This document shows positions 1 to 5,384 of a DNA stretch of 9,071 bases, in pieces. Under the pieces are notes generated by a model that made no database searches, had not been told where the DNA came from, and saw nothing but the letters and a program-made list of their open reading frames with translations. Positions within the stretch are counted from its first letter, which is position 1, and each line of letters starts with the position of its first letter. A program made the translations under genes and the position numbers. Origin of the DNA: Ruminococcus sp. (lineage in GTDB: Bacteria > Bacillota > Clostridia > Oscillospirales > Acutalibacteraceae); the NCBI GenBank assembly GCA_022510985.1, contig JAFLSL010000029.1, positions 1 through 9,071 on the forward strand. Reading direction: 5' to 3'.

Positions 1-248
1 ATCGAGATAATCTCGTCGTTTAAAAATTCTGCACCTGCTTTTTCTGCGTGCTTTATGAAACTCTGCCCTAGCGAAAAGCCGTCAATGTTTTCAAAACCGA
101 GGTAGTTATCTATATCGTAGCTGTTCAAAACCTGACCGCCCGACATCGGATATTTTTCGATTACAACGAAATCGAGCATAGCATTAGACGCGTAAACTGC
201 CGCCGAAAGCCCTGCGGGACCGCTACCGGCTATAATTAAATCCTTCAT
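1..248 (-). CDS. trxB: Thioredoxin reductase, N-terminal part (cut by window edge)
   Basis: This is the first 82 codons or so of a flavoprotein that uses NADPH to reduce thioredoxin in the cytoplasm; the rest lies beyond the left edge. The N-terminus MKDLIIAGSGPAG carries the FAD-binding Rossmann glycine motif (GxGPAG, residues 8-13). Further on, GGQVLNSYDIDNYLGF matches the family block usually seen as GGQ...NYPGF, which contacts FAD. The NADPH domain and the redox CxxC are not in view. The ATG (complement of 246-248) overlaps the trxA stop as TAATG, so the two genes are very probably co-transcribed and translationally coupled. Adjacency to trxA favours thioredoxin reductase over related flavoproteins such as AhpF or ferredoxin-NADP reductase. 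The fragment shows no frameshift. Confidence 0.9.
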   Translation of the reverse strand, partial: MKDLIIAGSGPAGLSAAVYASNAMLDFVVIEKYPMSGGQVLNSYDIDNYLGFENIDGFSLGQSFIKHAEKAGAEFLNDEIIS

Positions 249-562
249 TATAAAGCTTTCTCAGCTAATTCCTTGATGTCAGCCTCGGGGATTATGCCGA
301 TGGACTGCTCTAAAATTTCGCCGTCCTTAAAAACAATGAGAGTGGGAATGCTCATAATTCCGAATTCTCTTGCAAGCTCAGGTTCTTCGTCGATATTAAC
401 CTTATAAAAGTCAACTCCGTCAACCTGCTCGCTTACGCTGTCAACAGCGGGGGAGAGCATTTTGCACGGACCGCACCACTGTGCCCAGAAGTCAACGAGT
501 GCGGGCTTTGAGGAGCCGATTACCTTTTCGTCAAATTCCTGTGTTGTAATATTTTTTACCAT
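248..562 (-). CDS. trxA: Thioredoxin
   Basis: A 104-residue cytoplasmic thioredoxin that passes electrons from thioredoxin reductase to disulfides in target proteins. The whole protein is one thioredoxin fold of normal family length. The active site WCGPC is at residues 29-33 (redox cysteines C30 and C33), preceded by the usual VDFWA strand. D24 corresponds to the conserved buried Asp, and IPT (71-74 region, P73) gives the cis-proline loop opposite the active site. The start is supported by AGAGGTG at 569-575, six bases before the ATG. The stop codon shares one base with the trxB start, which implies a two-gene trxA-trxB operon. A good sigma-A-type promoter lies directly upstream at 600-628. 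Nothing is missing or unusual in the protein. Confidence 0.97.
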   Translation of the reverse strand: MVKNITTQEFDEKVIGSSKPALVDFWAQWCGPCKMLSPAVDSVSEQVDGVDFYKVNIDEEPELAREFGIMSIPTLIVFKDGEILEQSIGIIPEADIKELAEKAL

Positions 563-599
563 TTATAACACCTCTTAATTACCTGTTTTTATCGCCTAT

Positions 600-628
600 A
601 TTTTATCATATTATTTGCATATATTCAA
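600..628 (-). promoter_or_regulatory. Predicted promoter of trxA-trxB
   Basis: On the minus strand TTGAAT (complement of 623-628) and TAAAAT (complement of 600-605) are separated by 17 bases, close to the vegetative consensus. Transcription would begin near 593, giving a leader of about 30 bases before the trxA ATG. No operator or redox-regulator box was recognised nearby. Confidence 0.6.
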
Positions 629-740
629 GAAATTTAAGTTTCCTCATCAATATATGACGTTCCTATCTAAATTTCGTATTCTCCTAAACGTTTTTTCTGT
701 CCGGTTATAGAAAGGATAGACATTTATTATATAACTCTCG

Positions 741-768
741 ATTATTAATTATTCATTCTTAATTCTTA
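741..768. repeat. Short array of 7-bp ATT-N4 repeats (4 units)
   Basis: Four consecutive 7-base units begin with ATT: ATTATTA, ATTATTC, ATTCTTA, ATTCTTA (741-747, 748-754, 755-761, 762-768). The array sits between the transketolase terminator and the trxA promoter region. The same ATT-N4 design recurs in a longer array at 3571-3626. The remaining intergenic sequence around it (629-740) is AT-rich and I see no gene in it. Confidence 0.6.
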
Positions 769-770
769 AT

Positions 771-818
771 AAAAAAATCGGGAAGATAATGTTGATTTCA
801 TCTCAACCTATCTCCCCG
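771..818 (-). terminator. Intrinsic terminator of the transketolase operon
   Basis: Read on the minus strand, CGGGGAGATA pairs with TATCTTCCCG (one G-T pair), and inside it GTTGA pairs with TCAAC around a 7-base loop, with a small G/AT bulge between the two helices. The hairpin (779-818) is followed by ATTTTTTT (771-778). It lies 18 bases after the tktB stop, as expected for a rho-independent terminator. Confidence 0.85.
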
Positions 819-835
819 ACAAATTTAAAAAATTA

Positions 836-1783
836 TTATTTATTCTTAACGGTTTCTCTGATTACTTTTCCGATATTCTTTTCGGTAAGTCCGAATTCTT
901 CGAGAAGCTCCCAAGCAGGTCCGCTGTATCCGAATCTGTCCTCAACGCCGATTCTCGTAACCTTAACGGGACATTCACTGCTTGTAACCTCGCAAACCGC
1001 GTCAGCAAGTCCGCCGATAATGTTATGCTCCTCAACAGTGATAATCTGTCCGCATTCCTTAGCAGCCTTGATTACGATTTCACGATCGATAGGTTTGATT
1101 GTGTGAATGTTGATAAGGCGAGCGTTAATGCCCTCGCTTTCGAGTGCGAGTACAGCTTTTCTTGCCTCATTAACAACAAGTCCCGATGCGATAACGGCGA
1201 TGTCGTTACCCTCGTGGAGAGTAATGCCCTTGCCAAGTTCGAATTTATAATTTTCAGGATCGTTAAAGCTGTCGATAGCAAGACGGCCTAAACGAATGTA
1301 AACGGGTCCTACGTGGTTAACGGCTGCCTTAGTAGCCTCCATCATTTCAAAGTGGTCAGCAGGATTTAAAACTGTCATTCCCGGGAGTGTACGCATAAGA
1401 GCAATATCCTCAAGGCACTGGTGGGTTGCACCGTCTTCGCCGGTTGAAATGCCGGCGTGAGAGCCTGCGATTTTTACATTTAAGTGAGGATAAGCAACAG
1501 AGTTTCTTATCTGCTCATATGCTCGTCCTGTTGAGAACATTGCAAAGGACGCTGCCACAGGAATTTTGCCCGCAGCCGCTAAGCCGGCTGCTGTGCCAAT
1601 CATATTTGCCTCGGCAATACCGCAGTCAAAAAATCTCTCGGGGAATTCACCCTGAAAAATTGAAGTTTTTGTTGCCGCCGCAAGGTCAGCGTCAAGAACA
1701 ACAATGTCATTATTTGTTTTTGCCATTTCGCAAAGAGCCATACCAAAGCTTTCGCGAGTTGCCATACAAACTGTTTGTGCCAT
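836..1783 (-). CDS. tktB: Transketolase, C-terminal subunit
   Basis: A 315-residue protein forming the C-terminal half of a split transketolase, which moves two-carbon ketol units between sugar phosphates in the non-oxidative pentose phosphate pathway. It holds the pyrimidine-binding domain (about residues 4-170) and the transketolase C-terminal domain (about 185-310). GIAEANM (55-61) contains E58, the Glu that activates the cofactor aminopyrimidine ring. GEDGATHQ (115-122) contains H121, matching the conserved substrate-binding His of full-length enzymes. The diphosphate-binding GDG motif is absent here because it is in the upstream gene. The ATG overlaps the stop of that gene as TAATG, so the two subunits are likely made together in a fixed ratio. 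The two genes together match the length of one transketolase. A DXS is less likely because of the separate subunits and sequence character. Confidence 0.93.
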   Translation of the reverse strand: MAQTVCMATRESFGMALCEMAKTNNDIVVLDADLAAATKTSIFQGEFPERFFDCGIAEANMIGTAAGLAAAGKIPVAASFAMFSTGRAYEQIRNSVAYPHLNVKIAGSHAGISTGEDGATHQCLEDIALMRTLPGMTVLNPADHFEMMEATKAAVNHVGPVYIRLGRLAIDSFNDPENYKFELGKGITLHEGNDIAVIASGLVVNEARKAVLALESEGINARLINIHTIKPIDREIVIKAAKECGQIITVEEHNIIGGLADAVCEVTSSECPVKVTRIGVEDRFGYSGPAWELLEEFGLTEKNIGKVIRETVKNK

Positions 1784-2625
1784 TATGCCTCAGCCTCCAA
1801 TCTTGCGATTTCGTCCTCAAGCTCTTTGGTTGCGAGCTTGAATTCTTCGTCGTTGCAGGCTTTTCCGTGCCAGCCTACCTGATTTTCCATAAAGCTTACG
1901 CCCTTGCCTTTAACTGTCTTCATAAGAATAGCGAAAGGCTTGTCCTTGGTTTCCTTAGCTTTATTTAAAGCATCGGCAATTTCATCAAAGTTATGACCGT
2001 CGATTTTAGCTACCTCAAAACCGAACGACTCAAATTTCTTGTCGAGAGGTTCAATTCCTGCAACTTCCTCAACAGTTCCGTCAATCTGAAGACCGTTCTG
2101 GTCAACAATTACAACGAGGTTGTCAAGATTGTTGTGAGCCGCGAACATTGCCGCCTCCCAAACCTGACCTTCCTCACATTCGCCGTCACCGAGTACGGTA
2201 TATACGCGATAGTCCTTTTTATCAAGCTTAGCAGCGAGAGCCATTCCGCAAGCCGCCGAAATACCCTGACCGAGTGAGCCTGAGCTCATATCAATTCCGG
2301 GAGTTCCCTTCATATCGGGGTGACCCTGCAGCATTGCACCCACATGGCGAAGCACCTTAAGCTCGTCCCAGTCAAAATAACCCTTAAGTGCCAAAACTGC
2401 GTAAAGGCTCGGACAGCAATGTCCCTTTGAAAGTACAAAGCGATCTCTGCTATCCATATCGGGATTTTTAGGATCTACGTTCATTTCGTTAAAATAGAGA
2501 TAGGTAAACACATCAGCCGCCGAAAGAGAACCGCCCGGATGTCCGGACTTAGCGTGATATGTACCTATGATTGCACCTAACCTTGCCTTAGCAGCAAGAA
2601 TTTTCAGCTGTGCGTTATCAGTCAT
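1783..2625 (-). CDS. tktA: Transketolase, N-terminal (TPP-binding) subunit
   Basis: A 280-residue protein equivalent to the first half of transketolase. It binds the diphosphate end of thiamine diphosphate and a divalent metal. Visible motifs are SGHPGG (27-32, with H29), SKGH (66-69, H69), QGHPD (H102), SGSLGQG (115-121) and the TPP signature starting GDGECEEGQ (146-154) and ending at DQNG (175-178), where D147 and N177 are the expected metal ligands. The start is supported by AGGAGGAG at 2631-2638, five bases before the ATG. It is the first gene of a two-gene operon with tktB and is divergent from coaX. Sequence and length are typical of split transketolases common in Clostridia and archaea; the assignment of the two-gene enzyme as transketolase rather than another TPP ketolase is from family resemblance. 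Confidence 0.93.
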   Translation of the reverse strand: MTDNAQLKILAAKARLGAIIGTYHAKSGHPGGSLSAADVFTYLYFNEMNVDPKNPDMDSRDRFVLSKGHCCPSLYAVLALKGYFDWDELKVLRHVGAMLQGHPDMKGTPGIDMSSGSLGQGISAACGMALAAKLDKKDYRVYTVLGDGECEEGQVWEAAMFAAHNNLDNLVVIVDQNGLQIDGTVEEVAGIEPLDKKFESFGFEVAKIDGHNFDEIADALNKAKETKDKPFAILMKTVKGKGVSFMENQVGWHGKACNDEEFKLATKELEDEIARLEAEA

Positions 2626-2679
2626 GAATACTCCTCCTAGTGTATTTTACATACGGGTTTATAATAACATACAAATTTT

Positions 2680-2709
2680 GATATATTTTTCACTAAAAGA
2701 AAATTTCAA
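2680..2709 (-). promoter_or_regulatory. Candidate promoter of tktA-tktB
   Basis: On the minus strand TTGAAA (complement of 2704-2709) is followed after 18 bases by TATATC (complement of 2680-2685). A second possibility slightly downstream is an extended -10, TGTTATTAT (complement of 2661-2669), without a clear -35. Either would give a short leader. The divergent coaX promoter begins 11 bases away, so the two could influence each other. Confidence 0.4.
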
Positions 2710-2719
2710 AGATTAACAG

Positions 2720-2748
2720 TTGAAAGTTTTACATTTATGTATTATACT
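2720..2748 (+). promoter_or_regulatory. Predicted promoter of the coaX operon
   Basis: TTGAAA (2720-2725) and TATACT (2743-2748) are spaced by 17 bases, a near-consensus sigma-A promoter. Transcription would start near 2755, only about 23 bases before the coaX ATG. There is therefore no room for a leader riboswitch. Confidence 0.7.
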
Positions 2749-2765
2749 TAGAATGGAAAAATTTT

Positions 2766-2771
2766 GAGGTG
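2766..2771 (+). promoter_or_regulatory. Ribosome binding site that fixes the coaX start
   Basis: GAGGTG ends six bases before the ATG at 2778. The upstream in-frame GTG at 2769 lies inside this site and has no ribosome site of its own, so the ATG is the better start. Confidence 0.8.
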
Positions 2772-2777
2772 AGAAAA

Positions 2778-3542
2778 ATGTTACTCTGTACCGACGTCGG
2801 AAATACGAATATAAAATTCGGACTTTACGAGAATGAAAAGCAAATTGTAAAGCTTAGATTTGCCACCGATTCAAAAAAAACCGATGATGAATTTGCCGTT
2901 GAGCTATATACGATTTTCCATATAAATAACATTGATATAAGTAAGATAGACGGTTCGATAATTTCGAGTGTTGTGCCAAAGGTTACCGATTCGCTTGTAA
3001 AAGCGATAAAAACCGTTACAGGAAACGACTCAATTGTTTTAGGTCCGGGCGTAAAAGCAGGACTTGACATTAGAATTGACAATCCCTCAACTTTGGGAAC
3101 AGATATTGTTGCTATGTGCGTTGCTGTTAAGGAAATGTACACTTGTCCTGCGGTTATAATCGGCTTGGGTACGGCTACAACGATTCTTTATCTTAACGAG
3201 AAAAAATGCTATTGCGGCGGTGCAATCAGCCCCGGCGTCGGAATTTCTCTTGACGCGTTGACTAACAACGGTGCTCTTCTCCCCAGCACAGATTTAAAAC
3301 CGCCTAAAAAAGTTATAAATACAAATACCGAGGACTGTATCCGAAGCGGAATAATTTTCGGAACGGCATGTATGCTTGACGGAATGATTGACCGCTATAA
3401 TGAGGAAACAGGCGTCACCTCAACCATAGTCGCAACAGGCGGACTTGCCTCGGCGATTATCGGAAACTGCAAGCACGATATTATAATTAACGATGACCTC
3501 GTTTTGGAAGGACTCAGGATTATTTATAAGAAGAATTCGTAA
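2778..3542 (+). CDS. coaX: Type III pantothenate kinase, with substituted conserved residues
   Basis: A 254-residue cytoplasmic protein of the CoaX family, which phosphorylates pantothenate as the first step of coenzyme A synthesis. The first phosphate-binding motif DVGNTN is intact (6-11, D6). GPGVKAGLDIRIDNP (89-103) is the family pantothenate-binding block. The motif usually read as GADR is GTDI (107-110): the Asp (D109) is kept but Arg is Ile. The motif usually DFGTATT is GLGTATT (129-135), so a nearly invariant Asp is replaced by Gly (codon GGC, one base from GAC). GGAISPGVGIS (147-157) is normal. Length is typical for the family. The ATG is preferred over an in-frame GTG nine bases upstream. 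It leads a plus-strand operon with an ECF S component and birA, a common coaX context. Identity is clear; catalytic competence is uncertain because of the substitutions. Confidence 0.88.
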   Translation: MLLCTDVGNTNIKFGLYENEKQIVKLRFATDSKKTDDEFAVELYTIFHINNIDISKIDGSIISSVVPKVTDSLVKAIKTVTGNDSIVLGPGVKAGLDIRIDNPSTLGTDIVAMCVAVKEMYTCPAVIIGLGTATTILYLNEKKCYCGGAISPGVGISLDALTNNGALLPSTDLKPPKKVINTNTEDCIRSGIIFGTACMLDGMIDRYNEETGVTSTIVATGGLASAIIGNCKHDIIINDDLVLEGLRIIYKKNS

Positions 3543-3570
3543 TTATAATGTGCTGACTTAACAAAATACA

Positions 3571-3626
3571 ATTGCGAATTGCGAATTGGGCATTACGCAT
3601 TGCACATTGAGCATTTCGCATTGTAA
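3571..3626. repeat. Tandem array of 7-bp ATT-N4 repeats (8 units)
   Basis: Eight contiguous 7-base units, each starting ATT: ATTGCGA twice, then ATTGGGC, ATTACGC, ATTGCAC, ATTGAGC, ATTTCGC and ATTGTAA. After four extra bases a ninth similar unit ATTGCGT follows at 3631-3637. Only ATT and the 7-base phase are strictly kept; positions 4-7 drift but are G/C-rich. The array lies in the 138-base gap between coaX and the ECF gene and so is probably transcribed. TGCGAA (3580-3585) can pair with TTCGCA (3615-3620) in RNA, so a loose fold is possible. Confidence 0.75.
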
Positions 3627-3680
3627 ATATATTGCGTTGCACTTCTATTTGACGGAAGGCGACAGCAGGAGGTTTTTATT

Positions 3681-4271
3681 ATGTCAAAATCAAACAACAT
3701 TTACCGTATGGTAGGACTGGGAATACTGACAGCAATTATTGTTGTTCTTCAGGTTCTCACAACTTACTTTCCGGTAAAACCATTCGCGATTACCCTCGCA
3801 CTCATCCCCATTGTTATCGGTGCGGCTCTTTTTGGTTCGAAGGCGGGTGCCTATCTGGGTGCGGTTTTCAGCGTAGTTGTAATCGGAATGTGCATTTTCG
3901 GCGTCGATGTAGGCGGAGCAATGGTATGGAACGCTAATCCGTTTCTTTGTGTTCTCGTATGTATGGCAAAAGGTACGGGTGCAGGCTTTGTTTCGGGACT
4001 TGTTTACAACGCTTTGTCAAAGAAGAACGAGATTGTCGGTGCAGCGTGTGCGGCAGTGCTTTCTCCGATTGTAAACACAGGAGTTTTTGCCATCGGAATG
4101 ATTTTACTGTTTAAGCCTGTGCTTGAAGTGTGGGCAGGCGGAAGCGACGTAATCTATTATGCAGTAACAGGGCTTGCAGGCTTTAATTTCCTAGTTGAGC
4201 TTGGAGTGAATATAATACTCGTTCCTGTTGTTGTGCAGGTTGTAAACGCTGTAAGAAAAAATAAAGCGTAA
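3681..4271 (+). CDS. ECF transporter S component, probably pantothenate
   Basis: A 196-residue integral membrane protein resembling substrate-binding (S) components of energy-coupling factor vitamin transporters. About six hydrophobic segments can be seen, roughly at residues 9-30, 34-51, 53-73, 84-110, 116-143 and 160-190, with a short basic C-terminus (RKNKA). S components bind the vitamin and work with a shared EcfA/EcfA'/EcfT module encoded elsewhere; none of those genes is in this window. AGGAGG at 3667-3672 lies eight bases before the ATG. Position between coaX (pantothenate kinase) and birA (biotin ligase) suggests the substrate is pantothenate (PanT-like), or less likely biotin; I do not recognise a BioY- or RibU-specific signature. 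The fold class is fairly secure; the substrate is inference from neighbours only. Confidence 0.75.
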   Translation: MSKSNNIYRMVGLGILTAIIVVLQVLTTYFPVKPFAITLALIPIVIGAALFGSKAGAYLGAVFSVVVIGMCIFGVDVGGAMVWNANPFLCVLVCMAKGTGAGFVSGLVYNALSKKNEIVGAACAAVLSPIVNTGVFAIGMILLFKPVLEVWAGGSDVIYYAVTGLAGFNFLVELGVNIILVPVVVQVVNAVRKNKA

Positions 4272-4281
4272 ATAATTAACG

Positions 4282-4303
4282 GCGGTCAGTTAACGCTGAC
4301 CGC
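4282..4303 (+). terminator. Hairpin between ECF gene and birA (weak terminator or attenuator)
   Basis: GCGGTCAG (4282-4289) pairs perfectly with CTGACCGC (4296-4303) around the loop TTAACG. It is followed by TTTAAATTG, a poor U-tract, so partial termination or mRNA stabilisation is more likely than full termination. It sits 24 bases before the birA ATG and could lower birA expression relative to the two genes upstream. Confidence 0.5.
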
Positions 4304-4327
4304 TTTAAATTGACAGAGAGTGATATT

Positions 4328-5296
4328 ATGCAGGAAAAAATCGTTAAATTGCTTTATAACGCACAGGACTATGTTTCAGGTCAGCAAATGTCCGAAAGCC
4401 TGGGCGTATCGCGTCAGGCGGTGAATAAGGCGGTTAAGTCGCTCAAGGACAAGGGCTTTAAAATAAAGTCCGTAACCCGAAAGGGTTATCTGCTCGAAAA
4501 ATTTCCAAGCTACTTGTGCGAGGAAGCAATAAAATGCCACCTTAACACAAAGATTATCGGCAAAAAACTCAAGGTTCTCGACACTGTAAGTTCAACGAAT
4601 GACTACCTTAAAAAGCTCGGTAGCGAAGGTGCCGAAGAAGGCACGGTAATTATCGCAAGAGAGCAGACCGCGGGCAAGGGCAGGCTCGGAAGAGTCTGGC
4701 AGATGAAAAAGAACGAGGGAATTGCACTTTCCCTGCTTTTGAGACCCGACCTTCCCGTGAGCGAAATAAGCTCAATAACACCTCTTTCGGGGCTTGCAAT
4801 GTGTAGAGCGATTAATGATTTCTGTATGCTCGACAGCCGTATAAAATGGCCAAACGATATTATCGTCGGAAAGAAAAAGCTAGTCGGAATTCTGACCGAA
4901 ATGTCCGCGGAATTTGACAGAGTTGACTACACTGTTACGGGAATCGGGATAAATGTTGAGCACACTGTTTTCCCCGAAGAAATTGCCCACAAGGCGACTT
5001 CAATTCTCCTTGAAACAGGCAGGCATATCGACCGGAATAAATTCGTCGCAACTGTACTTAACTATCTCGAGCAGGAGCTTATTCTAAACCATTTCAGTTT
5101 GGGCGGTCAGGCGGTAGCCGATTACCAAAAGTTTTGTGCAACTATCGGTCGACAGGTGACTTTCAGCCGAGGCAATCGAAAAATAAGCGGTATGGCGGTT
5201 TCCGTAAACAATTCGGGCGAGCTTGATGTTATGCTCTCAAACGGAACGGTTATGACAGTGAACTCAAGCGAGGTAACCGTTCAGGGAATTTATTAA
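4328..5296 (+). CDS. birA: Bifunctional biotin repressor / biotin-protein ligase
   Basis: A 322-residue BirA. The ligase makes biotinyl-AMP and attaches biotin to carboxylase carrier domains; the N-terminal domain suggests biotin-dependent repression. Residues 1-60 form a winged helix-turn-helix with recognition segment VSRQAVNKAVKSL (27-39) and a wing ending TRKGYLL. The catalytic domain shows SSTN (88-91), the biotinyl-AMP loop GKGRLGR (116-122, a Lys variant of GRGRxGR), KWPND (173-177), KKLVGIL (183-189) and GIGINV. A small C-terminal SH3-like domain follows (about 270-322). I chose the ATG at 4328, preceded by a modest GAGAGTG site, over an in-frame TTG at 4310 next to the hairpin. It is the last gene of the apparent coaX operon and converges on the permease gene. 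I saw no BirA operator-like dyad in the window, so its targets are elsewhere. Confidence 0.93.
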   Translation: MQEKIVKLLYNAQDYVSGQQMSESLGVSRQAVNKAVKSLKDKGFKIKSVTRKGYLLEKFPSYLCEEAIKCHLNTKIIGKKLKVLDTVSSTNDYLKKLGSEGAEEGTVIIAREQTAGKGRLGRVWQMKKNEGIALSLLLRPDLPVSEISSITPLSGLAMCRAINDFCMLDSRIKWPNDIIVGKKKLVGILTEMSAEFDRVDYTVTGIGINVEHTVFPEEIAHKATSILLETGRHIDRNKFVATVLNYLEQELILNHFSLGGQAVADYQKFCATIGRQVTFSRGNRKISGMAVSVNNSGELDVMLSNGTVMTVNSSEVTVQGIY

Positions 5297-5312
5297 TTTG
5301 AATAAAAAAAAC

Positions 5313-5337
5313 AACGGCACAGCTTAGCTGTGCCGTT
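5313..5337. terminator. Shared terminator between birA and the purine permease
   Basis: A perfect 11-base-pair stem, AACGGCACAGC and GCTGTGCCGTT, with a 3-base loop TTA. On the minus strand it is followed by TTGTTTTTTTTATT, a strong intrinsic terminator for the permease. On the plus strand the tail is only AACTTATG, so for birA it is weaker but well placed, 16 bases after the stop. Confidence 0.85.
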
Positions 5338-5348
5338 AACTTATGTAT

Positions 5349-5382
5349 TAATTTTTATTAAAGAATGCCTCAATAAAAATTA
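5349..5382. repeat. AT-only inverted repeat just after the permease stop
   Basis: TAATTTTTATT (5349-5359) and AATAAAAATTA (5372-5382) are perfect 11-base inverted copies with 12 bases between them. The element lies three bases beyond the permease stop and before the strong hairpin at 5313-5337. It might protect the transcript 3' end or be a decayed terminator; its function is not known. Confidence 0.5.
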
Positions 5383-5384
5383 GC

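Noticed and set aside
696..720. Hairpin TCTGTCC / GGATAGA upstream of trxA
   Set aside because: Only seven pairs with a wobble on one strand and a mismatch on the other, an 11-base loop and no U-tract after it; too weak to call a regulatory structure.
1426..1968. A 180-codon plus-strand open frame opposite the transketolase genes
   Set aside because: It is antisense to two clearly conserved coding genes, crosses their junction, has no good ribosome site and its translation is Leu/Arg/Ser-rich with no recognisable domain. It is a shadow frame.
836..2625. Split 1-deoxyxylulose-5-phosphate synthase instead of transketolase
   Set aside because: The motif pattern (GHPGG, SKGH, GEDGATHQ) and the division into subunits of 280 and 315 residues are those of split transketolases; DXS is a single longer polypeptide.
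3571..3637. CRISPR array
   Set aside because: The units are 7 bases with no spacers and no cas genes nearby; this is a tandem heptad repeat.
4310..4338. TTGACA at 4310-4315 as a -35 for an internal birA promoter
   Set aside because: A -10 would fall at about 4333-4338 inside birA, where the sequence is GGAAAA or similar with no TATAAT-like match.
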